DNA from: Candidatus Villigracilis vicinus
GTDB lineage: Bacteria > Chloroflexota > Anaerolineae > Anaerolineales > Villigracilaceae
Reading direction: 5' to 3'
DNA length: 64,000 nt
NCBI GenBank assembly: GCA_016721315.1
Contig: JADKIL010000008.1
Span: 33,447-97,446 of the forward strand
The notes under the pieces were generated by a model that had not been told where the DNA came from, ran no database searches, and saw nothing but the letters and a program-made list of their open reading frames with translations. Numbering within the stretch: the first letter of the stretch is position 1; each line of letters starts with the position of its first letter. This document shows positions 1-8,837 of the stretch, one piece after another. Position numbers and translations under genes: made by a program.

Positions 1-84
1 GTTAATTAAAAATCAAGCGTGAGGAATAGTCCAAATGGGTGAAAACCTAAATTTTCACCGGTAGTAAAATCGAACAGACATCAC

Positions 85-1251
85 ATGACAACCATTCGCA
101 CACCGGCAAGAATTATCCCTCGCGCTTTTCCTGGCATCACCCCAGACGAAGTGCAGGAGATCATCGTCAACAGTCAGATCAAGAGCTATCCTGTTGGAAC
201 AGTTCTCTGTCAGGAAGATTCTATTGAACATACTTTTTATATGATTCTCGAAGGGGATTTTGAGGTCACGAAAACCATTAACAATACCGATAAGCGCTTG
301 CTGAAAACTCTCAATGCAGGAGATTTCTTTGGCGAAATGGCGCTCATTCATAACGCACCGCGTGCAGCCACGGTTCGAGCGCTGACCCCGGCAGTTGTGT
401 TGGAATTGAATAAACAGGGGTTTGACCGCGTTTTGAAACATAGCCCCAGCGTGGCAACCGCCATGGTGGCCGAGATCAGCAATCGATTAAGGGCGAACGA
501 TCAACTTGCCATTGAGGATCTGCGTCTGCGTGCACGTGAACTTGCGGATGCTTATCAAAAACTTGCTGAGCAGGATATGGTTCGCAATGGCTTCCTCACT
601 TCCATTGCACATGAACTACGAACCCCATTAACCGTTGCTAGCGGATACCTGCATACGCTCAAAAAAGGGGTACTTAGCGGTGACCAGTTGCAATCAACCA
701 TTGAGATCGTTAGTCGAAATGTGGATGAGATCGTTAATCTGACGAATGACTTGTTGTTTCTTCAGGAACAGGATCTTGTGTTGCGCGATTTTCAACCCGT
801 TGATTTGGTTTCCTTAGTACAGAAGGTGATCGCTAAATATCGAGATAAAGCAGTTTCACGCGGTATTAGCATTAAAGTTCGAGGGAATACCAGCATGGCT
901 ACCATTCAAGGAGACGAGCCTTCGCTTGAACGCGCCTTTACCGGGTTGCTTGACAATGCAATAAAATTCAGCCCGTCTAATGGAACTGTGGACATCCGCT
1001 TTGCAGATCTGGGCAATCATGTGGCTGTCAGTGTTATTGACTACGGCATTGGCATTGACCCGCAGATTCGTCCTCGTATCTTCGAACGCTTTTTCCATCT
1101 TGAAAAAAATGGAGATGAGTTATATGATGGCTTGGGAATCGGACTTTCCATCACCCGTCAGGTCATTCAACAACACCGCGGCATGCTGGATGTCGATAGC
1201 CAGCCCGGAAAAGGCAGTACCTTCACAATATCCTTGCTAAAACGAAATTGA
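85..1251 (+). CDS. Cyclic-nucleotide-binding-domain sensor histidine kinase
   Basis: Soluble 388-residue kinase with no membrane segment. Residues about 15-135 form a CRP-type cNMP-binding fold with the phosphate-cassette pattern FGEMALIHNAPRAATV (82-97). A short coiled linker follows. The dimerisation H-box is IAHELRTPL with phospho-acceptor His176, then the ATPase N-box (LLDNAIKF), G1 (DYGIGID) and G2 (GLGIGLSI). It should autophosphorylate in response to a small ligand, or to none, because the cassette ends Arg-Ala-Ala rather than Arg-(Ser/Thr)-Ala. No response regulator lies next to it. A TAAAAT box at 65-70 precedes the ATG by 14 nt and no Shine-Dalgarno is visible. A paralogue of identical layout lies at 48038-49249. 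The family call is firm; the signal is unknown. Confidence 0.9.
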   Translation: MTTIRTPARIIPRAFPGITPDEVQEIIVNSQIKSYPVGTVLCQEDSIEHTFYMILEGDFEVTKTINNTDKRLLKTLNAGDFFGEMALIHNAPRAATVRALTPAVVLELNKQGFDRVLKHSPSVATAMVAEISNRLRANDQLAIEDLRLRARELADAYQKLAEQDMVRNGFLTSIAHELRTPLTVASGYLHTLKKGVLSGDQLQSTIEIVSRNVDEIVNLTNDLLFLQEQDLVLRDFQPVDLVSLVQKVIAKYRDKAVSRGISIKVRGNTSMATIQGDEPSLERAFTGLLDNAIKFSPSNGTVDIRFADLGNHVAVSVIDYGIGIDPQIRPRIFERFFHLEKNGDELYDGLGIGLSITRQVIQQHRGMLDVDSQPGKGSTFTISLLKRN

Positions 1252-1280
1252 TCCCACATCGCAACCCGGAGAGGCTAATA

Positions 1281-2072
1281 ATGCCTGTCAGAAACCTACG
1301 TACTCTCATTGCAGCCGCATTTTTTCTGTCTGTCATTGGGTGCAGTTCACAAAATGAAGCCACTAGTCCAGCCTTGCCAACTGTCCTGTCGCCTTCAAGT
1401 TTACAGGCAGGGAGTGGTGTTACAGCGGAAATTTGCAAAAATAATCTTCTGCCTGTTGTTCAAGGTGCTACTTGGACGTACCTCACCACCGGTGGACCTA
1501 ATGGTGATTTCACTTATTCCGATACGATCACAGAAACCCGCACAGATGGCTTTACGCTTACGTCCCAATTCCCTAGTCTGAGCCTGACGCAGGATTGGAT
1601 TTGTTCATCGGAGGGATTAATTGCTCGGCAATTAGGCGGCGGCACCACTGCCAGCGTTTCCATGCAGAACATGATCACAAACTTTAAAACTCTTGAAGTC
1701 AGTGGTTTGAGCATCCCGGCAAATATCACCCCAGGGATGCAATGGAAATATACCCTTTTGATGGAAGGTTCGGTTGCCATGCCCGGCGAAAACACACAAT
1801 CTCCTGGCACATTCAATCTGACAATGCAGGAAATGGGCAGAGAATCTGTAACCGTTCCAGCAGGCAATTTCGAAGCAATCAAGCTACAGGCGACTTTTGA
1901 AGCCCAAATTGATGTAGATTTTCAGGGCAGCCCGGTGCCTTATACAGTGCATGGGTCAAGCATTGTCTGGTATGCACCTGATGTAGGCTTTATCAAATCC
2001 ATTGAGAATATTGATTTTAGTGGAACATCGTTCACTTCAAATACGGAACTCCAAGCTTATAACCTCCCTTAA
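1281..2072 (+). CDS. Lipoprotein of unknown function
   Basis: I start at ATG 1281 because GGAGAGG (1268-1274) lies just upstream; an in-frame start at 1248 would give a poor N-terminus. The 263-residue product opens with a hydrophobic signal ending in VIGC (Cys21), a clear lipobox, so it should be lipid-anchored outside the membrane. The mature part is Thr/Ser-rich and predicted beta-rich, with no motif I recognise. The late segment with VPAGNFEAIKLQATFEA resembles the periplasmic DUF3108-like style of beta protein, but that is a loose impression. It follows the kinase gene by 29 nt, so the two are probably co-transcribed; a hairpin terminator follows at 2079-2099. Confidence 0.75.
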   Translation: MPVRNLRTLIAAAFFLSVIGCSSQNEATSPALPTVLSPSSLQAGSGVTAEICKNNLLPVVQGATWTYLTTGGPNGDFTYSDTITETRTDGFTLTSQFPSLSLTQDWICSSEGLIARQLGGGTTASVSMQNMITNFKTLEVSGLSIPANITPGMQWKYTLLMEGSVAMPGENTQSPGTFNLTMQEMGRESVTVPAGNFEAIKLQATFEAQIDVDFQGSPVPYTVHGSSIVWYAPDVGFIKSIENIDFSGTSFTSNTELQAYNLP

Positions 2073-2078
2073 AATTCT

Positions 2079-2099
2079 ACGCCGCCTCAAAGGCGGCGT
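2079..2099. terminator. Hairpin terminator between convergent genes
   Basis: A 9-bp perfect GC-rich stem (ACGCCGCCT / AGGCGGCGT) with a 3-nt loop and TTTC on the plus side. It lies between the stop of the plus-strand lipoprotein and the stop of the minus-strand Nudix gene, so it may serve both. Confidence 0.75.
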
Positions 2100-2100
2100 T

Positions 2101-2595
2101 TCATTCATTAAAAGCAATGTGCAGTCTGTCGTCTTTATAAAACGACCTTGCTGAAAAAGGCGGGTCACCACGCTTCATTAGGTGGATTCTTCCAAGCAGG
2201 ATGGGTAGGTCTTCTACAACGGGTAGATGATCCAACGCTTCTTTCTGAACCCATTCTGGGATGCCTTCTTTGGAGCCTTTTACTTCGCCTTGGGCGTTCT
2301 CTCCCACCACTAAAAATAGACAAATCCCCACACCCCCGGCATCGATGACAACAGTTCCGCATAGCCATAAGTCTGCAGTGATACCGGCTTCTTCCATTAA
2401 TTCGCGCCGCGCGGAAGAGAGGACATCCTCTCCGCGATCTACATGACCGCCCAACCCATTGTATTTTCCCGCCCAGAGCCGTTTGGTTGGAGCACCTTTG
2501 AGTAATAAATACTCATCCCCGCGCCGGACGAAGATCGCCGTGCGGGGAATGAGCATATATCTATCGTTTGTCACGCCTTGATCAGAAACTGGCAT
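2101..2595 (-). CDS. Nudix hydrolase
   Basis: 164 residues. The Nudix box spans about Gly50 to Ile72: GHVDRGED, then RELMEEAGI, matching Gx5Ex7REUxEExGU with all metal-binding glutamates present. It should hydrolyse a nucleoside diphosphate linked to another moiety (8-oxo-dGTP, ADP-ribose or similar); the substrate cannot be read from the sequence. It starts 14 nt after the aldolase gene ends on the same strand, so it is probably its downstream operon partner. No good Shine-Dalgarno precedes the chosen ATG, so a start at the internal Met14 is possible. Confidence 0.88.
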   Translation of the reverse strand: MPVSDQGVTNDRYMLIPRTAIFVRRGDEYLLLKGAPTKRLWAGKYNGLGGHVDRGEDVLSSARRELMEEAGITADLWLCGTVVIDAGGVGICLFLVVGENAQGEVKGSKEGIPEWVQKEALDHLPVVEDLPILLGRIHLMKRGDPPFSARSFYKDDRLHIAFNE

Positions 2596-2609
2596 GCCAA
2601 TGTGTCGGC

Positions 2610-4028
2610 TTAATCTGAAAGATCGCTGACGTCTTCAGCTGCAACAGCTTGCTTGACGTAATCCGCCAGTACCGGTTGAACCTTCACTGGCTTGATGTAC
2701 TTGTCAGTGAACTGCTTGGTGTCCTTCAAGCCAAGCAAATTAAACAATTTGTCGAACTGAGCTTCCCATGCCGCACCAAGCTTGTTAAGCGACTCGGCAG
2801 GCAAGGCATAAGACTTTGCTTTGAAAGGACCAATGGCATTCTTGCGGACCTTGTAATAGAACTGCTCATCGGTCATTCCGGGTTTGCGGTCTGCCGCGGA
2901 ATTAACATCCAGCCAGGCGTACATTTCCTTTTTGAAGTCGGCAGGAATATTATCGAAGAACATGGTGGCGAAGTTTGTAGCGAGATGAACTTCAATAGCT
3001 TCATGCTGAACGAATTTATTGAAATTCTCTTCTGGTACAGTAGACGCGCCATGCTGAACTGTGCCGCCCATGCCGTAATCCTTGCGGGCTACACGGCTAA
3101 GGTCACGCAAAACGTCAAAGGCAATGTTCACTTCGGCGATCGAGCCGTCGGGAAGAACAGTACCGCCGTGGGAGGTGCCGGTCAATACGCTGATCTTGCT
3201 AAGACCGGGCTTGCCCGGGGCGAGTTTCTTCAGGTTGGCGTTATAAGCGTCCATGTATGCACGTAATTCCGGCTCAGTGGAATTTTCTGTGCCTACTTCA
3301 CCGATCTCGCCGCCAATGGAAATGGTCACACCGGCGGGTTCGTTCTCGCGAATGAAAGCGGAAAGTTCAGCAGATAGTTTGCTGTTCAGTTCCTGCTGAG
3401 CTTCAACGGTCGGAAGGTGGATATCAACCAGCGTGGACGTATCAACATCAATGTTATAGAAACCAGCCGCCATGGCTTCAATGGATAGATCGCGTACGGC
3501 TTTTAATTCAGCTGCTGCATCTGCCTTGTATTTTTTGGCAGAAACCTGGAAGTGATCTCCCTGAATGAAGATCGGTCCCTGATAACCTTCTGCAACTGCT
3601 GCGCCTAGAATGTTCGTAGCGTATTCAGAAGGGCGCTGGTCAGTGTAGCTCATTTCAGAACGAGCCAGCTCAAAAATGAAGGCGCCGGCGTTAATCTTGT
3701 TCGCTGCGCGGAACATGGCTCGGGCAGCGTAGTGAGACAGGGCGCGCAGGTTAAAAGCGGGGGTCGTGAAGGTCATTGGGGCTTCACCGCGCCCACGAGC
3801 CATGTATAGTTCGTGGATGGAAGCGGCGTAAACGCCCAGTTCCAGCGCAGCAGCGCGTACCAGAAAACGGGACCAGCCCGCAGTTGAGTCCGAGGCGAGC
3901 GCGGATCGCTCCACCAATTTGCCGACATTCTTCCTGAACTTTTCCGCATCCAATACACGAACGGTGGTTCCATCAAATGAAAGGCTGTTCTCGACGAGGT
4001 CGAGTAGTTGATTTACGGGGTCAGACAT
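2610..4028 (-). CDS. fba: Class II (metal-dependent) fructose-bisphosphate aldolase family protein
   Basis: 472 residues, longer than the usual 300-360. Class II signatures are present in order: IQGDHFQ (catalytic Asp158, zinc ligand His159), GGEIGEVG (about 239-246), GTSHGGTV (zinc ligand His287) and VQHGAST (His326 region). The extra length is an N-terminal helical stretch of about 80 residues and a C-terminal tail of about 100. It probably cleaves or forms fructose-1,6-bisphosphate in glycolysis/gluconeogenesis, but long members of this superfamily can act on other ketose bisphosphates. AGGAG precedes the ATG at good spacing, with a TATAAT at 4061-4066 upstream on the same strand. The Nudix gene follows. 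Confidence 0.87.
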   Translation of the reverse strand: MSDPVNQLLDLVENSLSFDGTTVRVLDAEKFRKNVGKLVERSALASDSTAGWSRFLVRAAALELGVYAASIHELYMARGRGEAPMTFTTPAFNLRALSHYAARAMFRAANKINAGAFIFELARSEMSYTDQRPSEYATNILGAAVAEGYQGPIFIQGDHFQVSAKKYKADAAAELKAVRDLSIEAMAAGFYNIDVDTSTLVDIHLPTVEAQQELNSKLSAELSAFIRENEPAGVTISIGGEIGEVGTENSTEPELRAYMDAYNANLKKLAPGKPGLSKISVLTGTSHGGTVLPDGSIAEVNIAFDVLRDLSRVARKDYGMGGTVQHGASTVPEENFNKFVQHEAIEVHLATNFATMFFDNIPADFKKEMYAWLDVNSAADRKPGMTDEQFYYKVRKNAIGPFKAKSYALPAESLNKLGAAWEAQFDKLFNLLGLKDTKQFTDKYIKPVKVQPVLADYVKQAVAAEDVSDLSD

Positions 4029-4060
4029 GAAAATCTCCTGATTAAAAAAATGATGGATTG

Positions 4061-4066
4061 ATTATA
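4061..4066 (-). promoter_or_regulatory. -10 box of the aldolase gene
   Basis: Perfect TATAAT on the minus strand about 33 nt before the aldolase ATG, followed by an AGGAG ribosome site at normal spacing. No strong -35 is seen. It gives a conventional leader, in contrast to the leaderless promoters listed elsewhere. Confidence 0.55.
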
Positions 4067-4144
4067 ACTTGAATTAAACGATATAATTGATTGACTAAAG
4101 AAACGAAATAAACCCTTGCACGTATATTCTGGCAGGAGGCTCCA

Positions 4145-4666
4145 ATGAGCGATTTTTTCGAAAAAGTAAGCAGTCAGGTTGACCCATTCAAGAAATTGGT
4201 TTCGTATATTCCAGGTTTTAGTGGTTACGTGGAACGGCAGAACCGTCGTGACGCAGATAAATTGCTGCGTGAAACGGTGGCGCGTCGTTTCGAGGAATTA
4301 TGGGGTCGAACATCTCAGTTGCAGGCGGATATGGTCGGCGCTGGGCAGATCTCATATGTTGATGATATGGAAAAAGCTGCCTTGGCTTTGCGCACATTCA
4401 TCGACAAGATCAGCACAGCGGCACGCGGTTATTCCGGAATGTTTGATGCTGTCAAAATCAACGAGAAGGAATTGGAAGCGATTTATCAATTTGATGCCGC
4501 CTTCTTCGATCTTGGTGACCAGGTCAAAAGCGCACTGGACAATGTGGAAGCCAGCATGGGCGATGAAGCCGCTCTGCCTGCTGCCATCCGCAACGTAACC
4601 ACCCTTGCCCGCCTCGCAGTGGAAACGTTTGAGCGTCGCTCCGAAGTGGTGACGGGAAGTCGGTAA
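4145..4666 (+). CDS. Conserved-looking helical protein of unknown function
   Basis: 173 residues, soluble, almost entirely alpha-helical in character with many Glu/Lys/Ala and no signal peptide. AGGAGG lies 6 nt before the ATG. It starts with a Phe/Pro-containing segment (VDPFKKLVSYIPGFSGY), then becomes a charged helical bundle. I recognise no family. It is the first gene of the plus-strand run leading into the molybdenum hydroxylase genes, separated from them by a 45-nt gap holding a perfect hairpin repeat, so its link to the enzyme is only positional. Confidence 0.7.
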   Translation: MSDFFEKVSSQVDPFKKLVSYIPGFSGYVERQNRRDADKLLRETVARRFEELWGRTSQLQADMVGAGQISYVDDMEKAALALRTFIDKISTAARGYSGMFDAVKINEKELEAIYQFDAAFFDLGDQVKSALDNVEASMGDEAALPAAIRNVTTLARLAVETFERRSEVVTGSR

Positions 4667-4672
4667 CCTAAT

Positions 4673-4701
4673 GTAGGGGCGCAGCAATCCTGCGCCCCTA
4701 C
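4673..4701. repeat. REP/MITE-like intergenic hairpin
   Basis: A perfect 12-bp inverted repeat, GTAGGGGCGCAG / CTGCGCCCCTAC, with a 5-nt loop. The GTAGGGGCGCA ends are typical of dispersed palindromic repeats in many bacterial genomes. It fills nearly the whole gap before the FAD-subunit gene and has no poly-T, so it is better read as a repeat or mRNA-stability hairpin than a terminator. Confidence 0.65.
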
Positions 4702-4711
4702 GGGATTTAAT

Positions 4712-5617
4712 ATGTGGCACGAATATATCAACGTAACCTCTATTGATGAAGCCGTAGGCATCCTTGCTGAAAAACGCGAGAACGCGCGTATTGTGGCAGG
4801 CGGCACCGACTTGATCCTTGAACTCGAGCGGGGCGTCCGCAAAGGCGTGCATACGCTTGTAGACGTCACCCGAATCCCCAAACTTAATCAAATCACAATA
4901 GACGAAGATGAAGTCATTCATCTAGGTGCCTTGGTCACACATAACGATTGCGCTGCCTCAAGGTTGATCAGGACGCGCGCGTATCCGTTAGCGCGCGCCT
5001 CTTGGGAGGTGGGTGCGCCGCAGATCCGTAATCGCGGCACGGTGGCTGGAAACATCATCACCGGTTCGCCTGCCAATGACACTATCACTCCATTGATGGC
5101 ACTTGGCGCGAAGGTCACACTTGTTTCTGCCAGGAAGACGCGAGTGGTGCCGCTAAAGAAGTTCTATCTCGGTGTGCGTAAAACCATTATGGAACCGGAT
5201 GAAATGCTGGTGGATATTTCCTTCCCGGCACTGACAAAGACCCAGCGTGGAACCTTCATCAAGTTAGCGTTGCGCCGCGCCCAAGCTATCTCTCTCGTCA
5301 ATGCTGCGATCATTCTGGACCTCAAAGCTGATACCGTTAAATCTGCTTCCATTACCCTGGGAGCGGTGTCGCCTATCATTACTCATGCAGCGAAAGCAGA
5401 AAAATTCCTGGTGGGTAAGAAGCTCAACGAGAAAAACATTGCCGCCGCAGCCGAGCTGGCAATGAAATCTGCAAAGCCCATTAGCGATGTGCGCAGTTCG
5501 GCAAACTATCGCAGCGAAATAGTGCGAGTCATTACTCAGCGTGGGTTGACTGCCATTCGAGATGGGAAAGAACAATCCGGCATGCCAAAAAAACCCATCC
5601 TGCTTGTGAGTGGATAA
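4712..5617 (+). CDS. Molybdenum hydroxylase FAD-binding subunit (XdhB/CoxM-like)
   Basis: 301 residues, the normal length for the medium subunit of xanthine-dehydrogenase-family enzymes. The FAD-binding signatures are IVAGGTDLILELE near residue 30 and QIRNRGTVAGNIITGSPAND near 105-124, followed by the CO dehydrogenase flavoprotein C-terminal domain. It should pass electrons from the iron-sulfur subunit to NAD+ or another acceptor. Its last codons overlap the GTG start of the 2Fe-2S gene by 8 nt, indicating translational coupling. The gene order FAD, 2Fe-2S, Mo is a common one for three-subunit enzymes. Confidence 0.92.
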   Translation: MWHEYINVTSIDEAVGILAEKRENARIVAGGTDLILELERGVRKGVHTLVDVTRIPKLNQITIDEDEVIHLGALVTHNDCAASRLIRTRAYPLARASWEVGAPQIRNRGTVAGNIITGSPANDTITPLMALGAKVTLVSARKTRVVPLKKFYLGVRKTIMEPDEMLVDISFPALTKTQRGTFIKLALRRAQAISLVNAAIILDLKADTVKSASITLGAVSPIITHAAKAEKFLVGKKLNEKNIAAAAELAMKSAKPISDVRSSANYRSEIVRVITQRGLTAIRDGKEQSGMPKKPILLVSG

Positions 5618-6116
5618 AAAACCAAGTTCTAATTTGCAGTCGGCAGGCGCTTTTCCAAAAGATCCAATTGAAACGACTGTTAATGGAAAAAAATACTCCT
5701 TCACCAGCGGTCACGATAAAACCTTATTACGCTTATTGCGTGAAGAAGGCATGCTGCTCGGTACGAAGGAAGGCTGTGCCGAAGGCGAATGCGGCGCATG
5801 TACGGTTTTCCTGGACGGGTGTGCAGTGATGTCCTGCCTTGTCCCAGCCCCGCGTGCGCATGGTGCGGAGATCGTCACCATTGAAGGTCTGGCAGACGGT
5901 GAAACCCTCAACCCAGTGCAGGCGAAATTCATCGAACATAATGCTGTTCAATGCGGATATTGTATTCCTGGTTTTATCATGTCAGGTTCAAAACTGCTTG
6001 AAGAAAAACCCAACCCCACTCGTAACGAGATCGAACAAGCCATTACTGGCAACCTTTGCCGGTGTACGGGCTATTACAAGATCGTAAAGGCGCTGGAAGA
6101 AGCAGCCAATGCGTAA
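5610..6116 (+). CDS. Molybdenum hydroxylase 2Fe-2S subunit (XdhC/CoxS-like)
   Basis: 168 residues. Both clusters are visible: the plant-ferredoxin-type cluster (CAEGECGACTVFLDGC, then MSC) and the helical distal cluster (CGYCIPGF and CRCTGYYK). It carries electrons from the Mo site to FAD. The start is taken as GTG 5610, overlapping the FAD-subunit stop. The first 20 residues (to about GAFPKDP) are extra compared with typical CoxS proteins and lack an obvious function, so a later start is possible, but no internal ATG precedes the first strand. Confidence 0.93.
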   Translation: MDKKPSSNLQSAGAFPKDPIETTVNGKKYSFTSGHDKTLLRLLREEGMLLGTKEGCAEGECGACTVFLDGCAVMSCLVPAPRAHGAEIVTIEGLADGETLNPVQAKFIEHNAVQCGYCIPGFIMSGSKLLEEKPNPTRNEIEQAITGNLCRCTGYYKIVKALEEAANA

Positions 6117-6132
6117 ACCTTAAAAGGTGAAT

Positions 6133-6555
6133 ATGAGCAAATATAGAAGTTCCACAACGAAGGCAGTAAAAGAAAAATCGAAACAACCGCATTTCTTGTG
6201 GCGTGGAATCGGTTGTTTTATGATGATCTTGATCCCCGTTATTTCAGTGGCTATTGGATATGAGTTGGTTCAGTTTGCGATCGTGCAGCGATACCCAATC
6301 CCACACGAACTTTTGGGTTTGCCGCGCTTCCCGGCACTTTTTTATAAGTCCAGCGGCATCATGATCATCCTTCGCCCGATCGCCTCTATTAAACATTTAT
6401 ATGCTTATGCATCAGCCGCTCTATTGGTGATGATAACTCTTGGTGGTATTACTTCGCTCGGGTATGCATTCGTATATCGTATGGTTGGTCCCTCACGTTA
6501 TGGACCGCTCGATGTGCCGCCTCCAAAGATTAAAGCAAAACCATATAAAAGATAA
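6133..6555 (+). CDS. Small membrane protein inside the hydroxylase operon
   Basis: 140 residues; start taken at ATG 6133, 5 nt after AAAAGG, rather than the GTG two codons earlier. Two strongly hydrophobic helices are visible (about residues 23-50 and 94-118), with a basic N-terminus and a basic Pro/Lys-rich tail. No family is recognised. It lies between the 2Fe-2S and Mo subunits with 16- and 5-nt gaps, so it is almost certainly co-expressed. It could tether the otherwise soluble enzyme to the membrane, but this is inference from position only. Confidence 0.75.
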   Translation: MSKYRSSTTKAVKEKSKQPHFLWRGIGCFMMILIPVISVAIGYELVQFAIVQRYPIPHELLGLPRFPALFYKSSGIMIILRPIASIKHLYAYASAALLVMITLGGITSLGYAFVYRMVGPSRYGPLDVPPPKIKAKPYKR

Positions 6556-6560
6556 ACATA

Positions 6561-8750
6561 ATGCCAATGGAATCTGTAGGAAAATCTCATCCCCGTATCG
6601 ATGCACTAGGCAAGGTTACTGGCTCCACTGAATACTCTGGAGACCGCAACTTGCCAGGTATGCTCCATATGAAAACGGTTATGGCAGAGCGCCCACATGC
6701 ACGTGTGCTGGATATTCGCATTGAAAAAGCACTTGCTGTCCCTGGGGTTCTTGCCGTCTACACAGCAAAAGATGTTCCGATCAACGAATATGGTCTGCAG
6801 ATCCCGGATCAGCCTGTGTTGTGTGGACCTGGTGCCAGTAAACCTTATACGGATATTGTCCGTTTTGTGGGCGATCAAGTTGCAGTCGTGGTAGCTGAAT
6901 CCGAGGTTCAGGCAGCAGAAGCGATGAAGTTGATCGAGGTGGATTACGAAGACCTTCCGCTTCTAACCGATCCTGTTGATGCCATGCGCCCTGATGCGCC
7001 GCTTCTCCACCCAGACCGAGGGGACTCTAACGTTTGTGTCCATTACAAGATACGCAAAGGAAATGTAGAGGATGCATTCGCCAAAGCCGATGTGATCATT
7101 GAAGGCGAATACCGTACACCGGTACAGGAACATGCCTATCTTCAGCCCGAGGCGGGACTAGGCTATATTGACGAAGAAGGACGCATCGTTATTGAAAGTG
7201 CAGGTCAGTGGACGAATGCCGACCGTAAAGAAGTGGCTCACGCCTTGAATGTTCCCGAAGAGCAGGTGCGCATTATTTATCCTGCCATTGGCGGCGCATT
7301 TGGTGGACGTGAGGACCTCTCGGTGCAGATCGTGCTGGCGTTGGCGGTTATGAAGCTGAAAAGACCGGTCAAGATCATTTGGTCGCGGCGCGAGTCTATG
7401 ATTGGACATGGAAAACGGCATGCCGTTCTCCTGCGAGCCAAATGGGCTGCCACAAAAGACGGTAAATTGGTGGCGATCGAAAATGAGCTCATCGGTGATG
7501 GCGGTGCTTACATGTACACCACGAATAAGGTGCTTGGCAATGCAGCCATCACATCCAGCGGACCTTATGCTGTTGAAAACGTAAAAACAGATGTGTATGG
7601 TGTGTATACCAATAACGTTCCTGGCGCGGCATTTCGCGGCTTTGGTGCTCCGCAGGCATTATTCATGGCAGAAAGCCAAATGAACAAGCTTGCCGAGAAG
7701 CTCGGCATGGACCCTGTTGAACTTCGCCTTAAAAACGCATTACGAGCAGGTGATACTCTTGGGGTGGGTACCCCCGTCCCAACCCCGGTCAGTGTTGTGG
7801 AATGTATTGAAGCGGCGCGTGATTCTTTCAAATGGAAAAAACAAACGAAGAAAAAAAACAAAAAACAGGGAGCTATCGCAAAAGGGAGTGGTTTTGCGGC
7901 TGGCTTTAAGAATGTCGGTTTTTCGTTTGGATATAAAGAAAACTGTTGGGCTAAGGTTGAGATCCACGGTAATGGAAAGATCGAACGGGTAGTGTTGCAT
8001 CATGCCGGTGCGGAGGTTGGTCAAGGTTTCCAGACTGTGATGACGCAAATGGCTGCCCATGTATTGGGCGTATCCACAGAGCTGGTTGAGATGCGAACTT
8101 CGGACTCTGCCACCCAGGGCAACCCAGGTTCTGCATCTGCTTCGCGTCTGACCTTTATGGCAGGTAATTCTGTTAAAGGTGCTGCAGAAGCAGCCCTGGA
8201 AAAATGGAAGGCGGAGGAACGCCCTGCCATTGCTGAATTCCAATACTTTGCACCACCGACCACACCCATGGACAAAGAGACCGGCTATTCCATGCCGAAT
8301 TTCCAGTACGCATATGTAGCGCAGGCAGTGGATGTTGAGGTGGATACCGAAACAGGTCATGTGCGTGTAAAGCGGATCGTTTCGGCAGATGATGTTGGAA
8401 CAGCGATCAACCCGGACCTGGTCGTCGCTCAGATCGAAGGCGCTGTTGTACAGGCGCACGGCTATGCTGTCATGGAAGAGTTCAAGACTAAAGATGGTCG
8501 GGTACTAACCGATCAATTTAGTACCTATCTATTGCCGACGATTTTGGATATTCCTGAAAAAATGGAATCCGTCCTTGTGGAAGTTCCAGACCCGAACGGA
8601 CCTTGGGGTGCGCGTGGAATGGGAGAGTTGCCTTACCTTCCAGTTGCCCCTGCCATAGCCGCTGCCATCCACGATGCGACCGGTGTTTGGATCAGTGAAT
8701 TTCCATTTACGCCAGAACGTGTGCTGCGGGCGCTGGGCAAGATCAAATAG
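6561..8750 (+). CDS. Molybdenum hydroxylase large (molybdopterin-binding) subunit, xanthine-dehydrogenase type
   Basis: 729 residues. It has the N-terminal a/b hammerhead domain (from GKSHPRIDALGKVTGS) and the Mo-cofactor domains with GGAFGGRED (about 247-255). The active-site loop GAAFRGFGAPQ is at 355-365, and Glu689 in RGMGELPYLPVAP is the expected catalytic base. The loop lacks the AYxCSFR motif of form I CO dehydrogenase, so this hydroxylates a purine, aldehyde or other heterocycle rather than CO; the substrate is not deducible. A lysine-rich insert (about 427-440, KKQTKKKNKKQ) is unusual. It is followed by a stem-loop and an XdhC maturation gene. Confidence 0.92.
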   Translation: MPMESVGKSHPRIDALGKVTGSTEYSGDRNLPGMLHMKTVMAERPHARVLDIRIEKALAVPGVLAVYTAKDVPINEYGLQIPDQPVLCGPGASKPYTDIVRFVGDQVAVVVAESEVQAAEAMKLIEVDYEDLPLLTDPVDAMRPDAPLLHPDRGDSNVCVHYKIRKGNVEDAFAKADVIIEGEYRTPVQEHAYLQPEAGLGYIDEEGRIVIESAGQWTNADRKEVAHALNVPEEQVRIIYPAIGGAFGGREDLSVQIVLALAVMKLKRPVKIIWSRRESMIGHGKRHAVLLRAKWAATKDGKLVAIENELIGDGGAYMYTTNKVLGNAAITSSGPYAVENVKTDVYGVYTNNVPGAAFRGFGAPQALFMAESQMNKLAEKLGMDPVELRLKNALRAGDTLGVGTPVPTPVSVVECIEAARDSFKWKKQTKKKNKKQGAIAKGSGFAAGFKNVGFSFGYKENCWAKVEIHGNGKIERVVLHHAGAEVGQGFQTVMTQMAAHVLGVSTELVEMRTSDSATQGNPGSASASRLTFMAGNSVKGAAEAALEKWKAEERPAIAEFQYFAPPTTPMDKETGYSMPNFQYAYVAQAVDVEVDTETGHVRVKRIVSADDVGTAINPDLVVAQIEGAVVQAHGYAVMEEFKTKDGRVLTDQFSTYLLPTILDIPEKMESVLVEVPDPNGPWGARGMGELPYLPVAPAIAAAIHDATGVWISEFPFTPERVLRALGKIK

Positions 8751-8771
8751 ATACATTAATTTTTTGAATAC

Positions 8772-8814
8772 CGCAACCATGGAGACCCAATAGAATCCTG
8801 TCTCTGTGGTTGCG
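8772..8814. other. Intercistronic stem-loop between Mo subunit and XdhC
   Basis: CGCAACCA...GAGAC pairs with GTCTC...TGGTTGCG, interrupted by a small symmetric TG/TG internal loop, with a 13-nt terminal loop. It occupies most of the 66-nt gap. No T-run follows, so it looks like an mRNA-stability or partial-attenuation element that would lower maturation-factor output relative to enzyme subunits. Confidence 0.55.
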
Positions 8815-8837
8815 ATTTGCAGAAATATTTCAAACCC

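Noticed and set aside
6561..8750. Aerobic CO dehydrogenase large subunit (CoxL)
   Set aside because: The active-site loop reads AFRGFGAPQ; form I enzymes have AYxCSFR. The xanthine-dehydrogenase-type loop and Glu689 fit a general hydroxylase instead.
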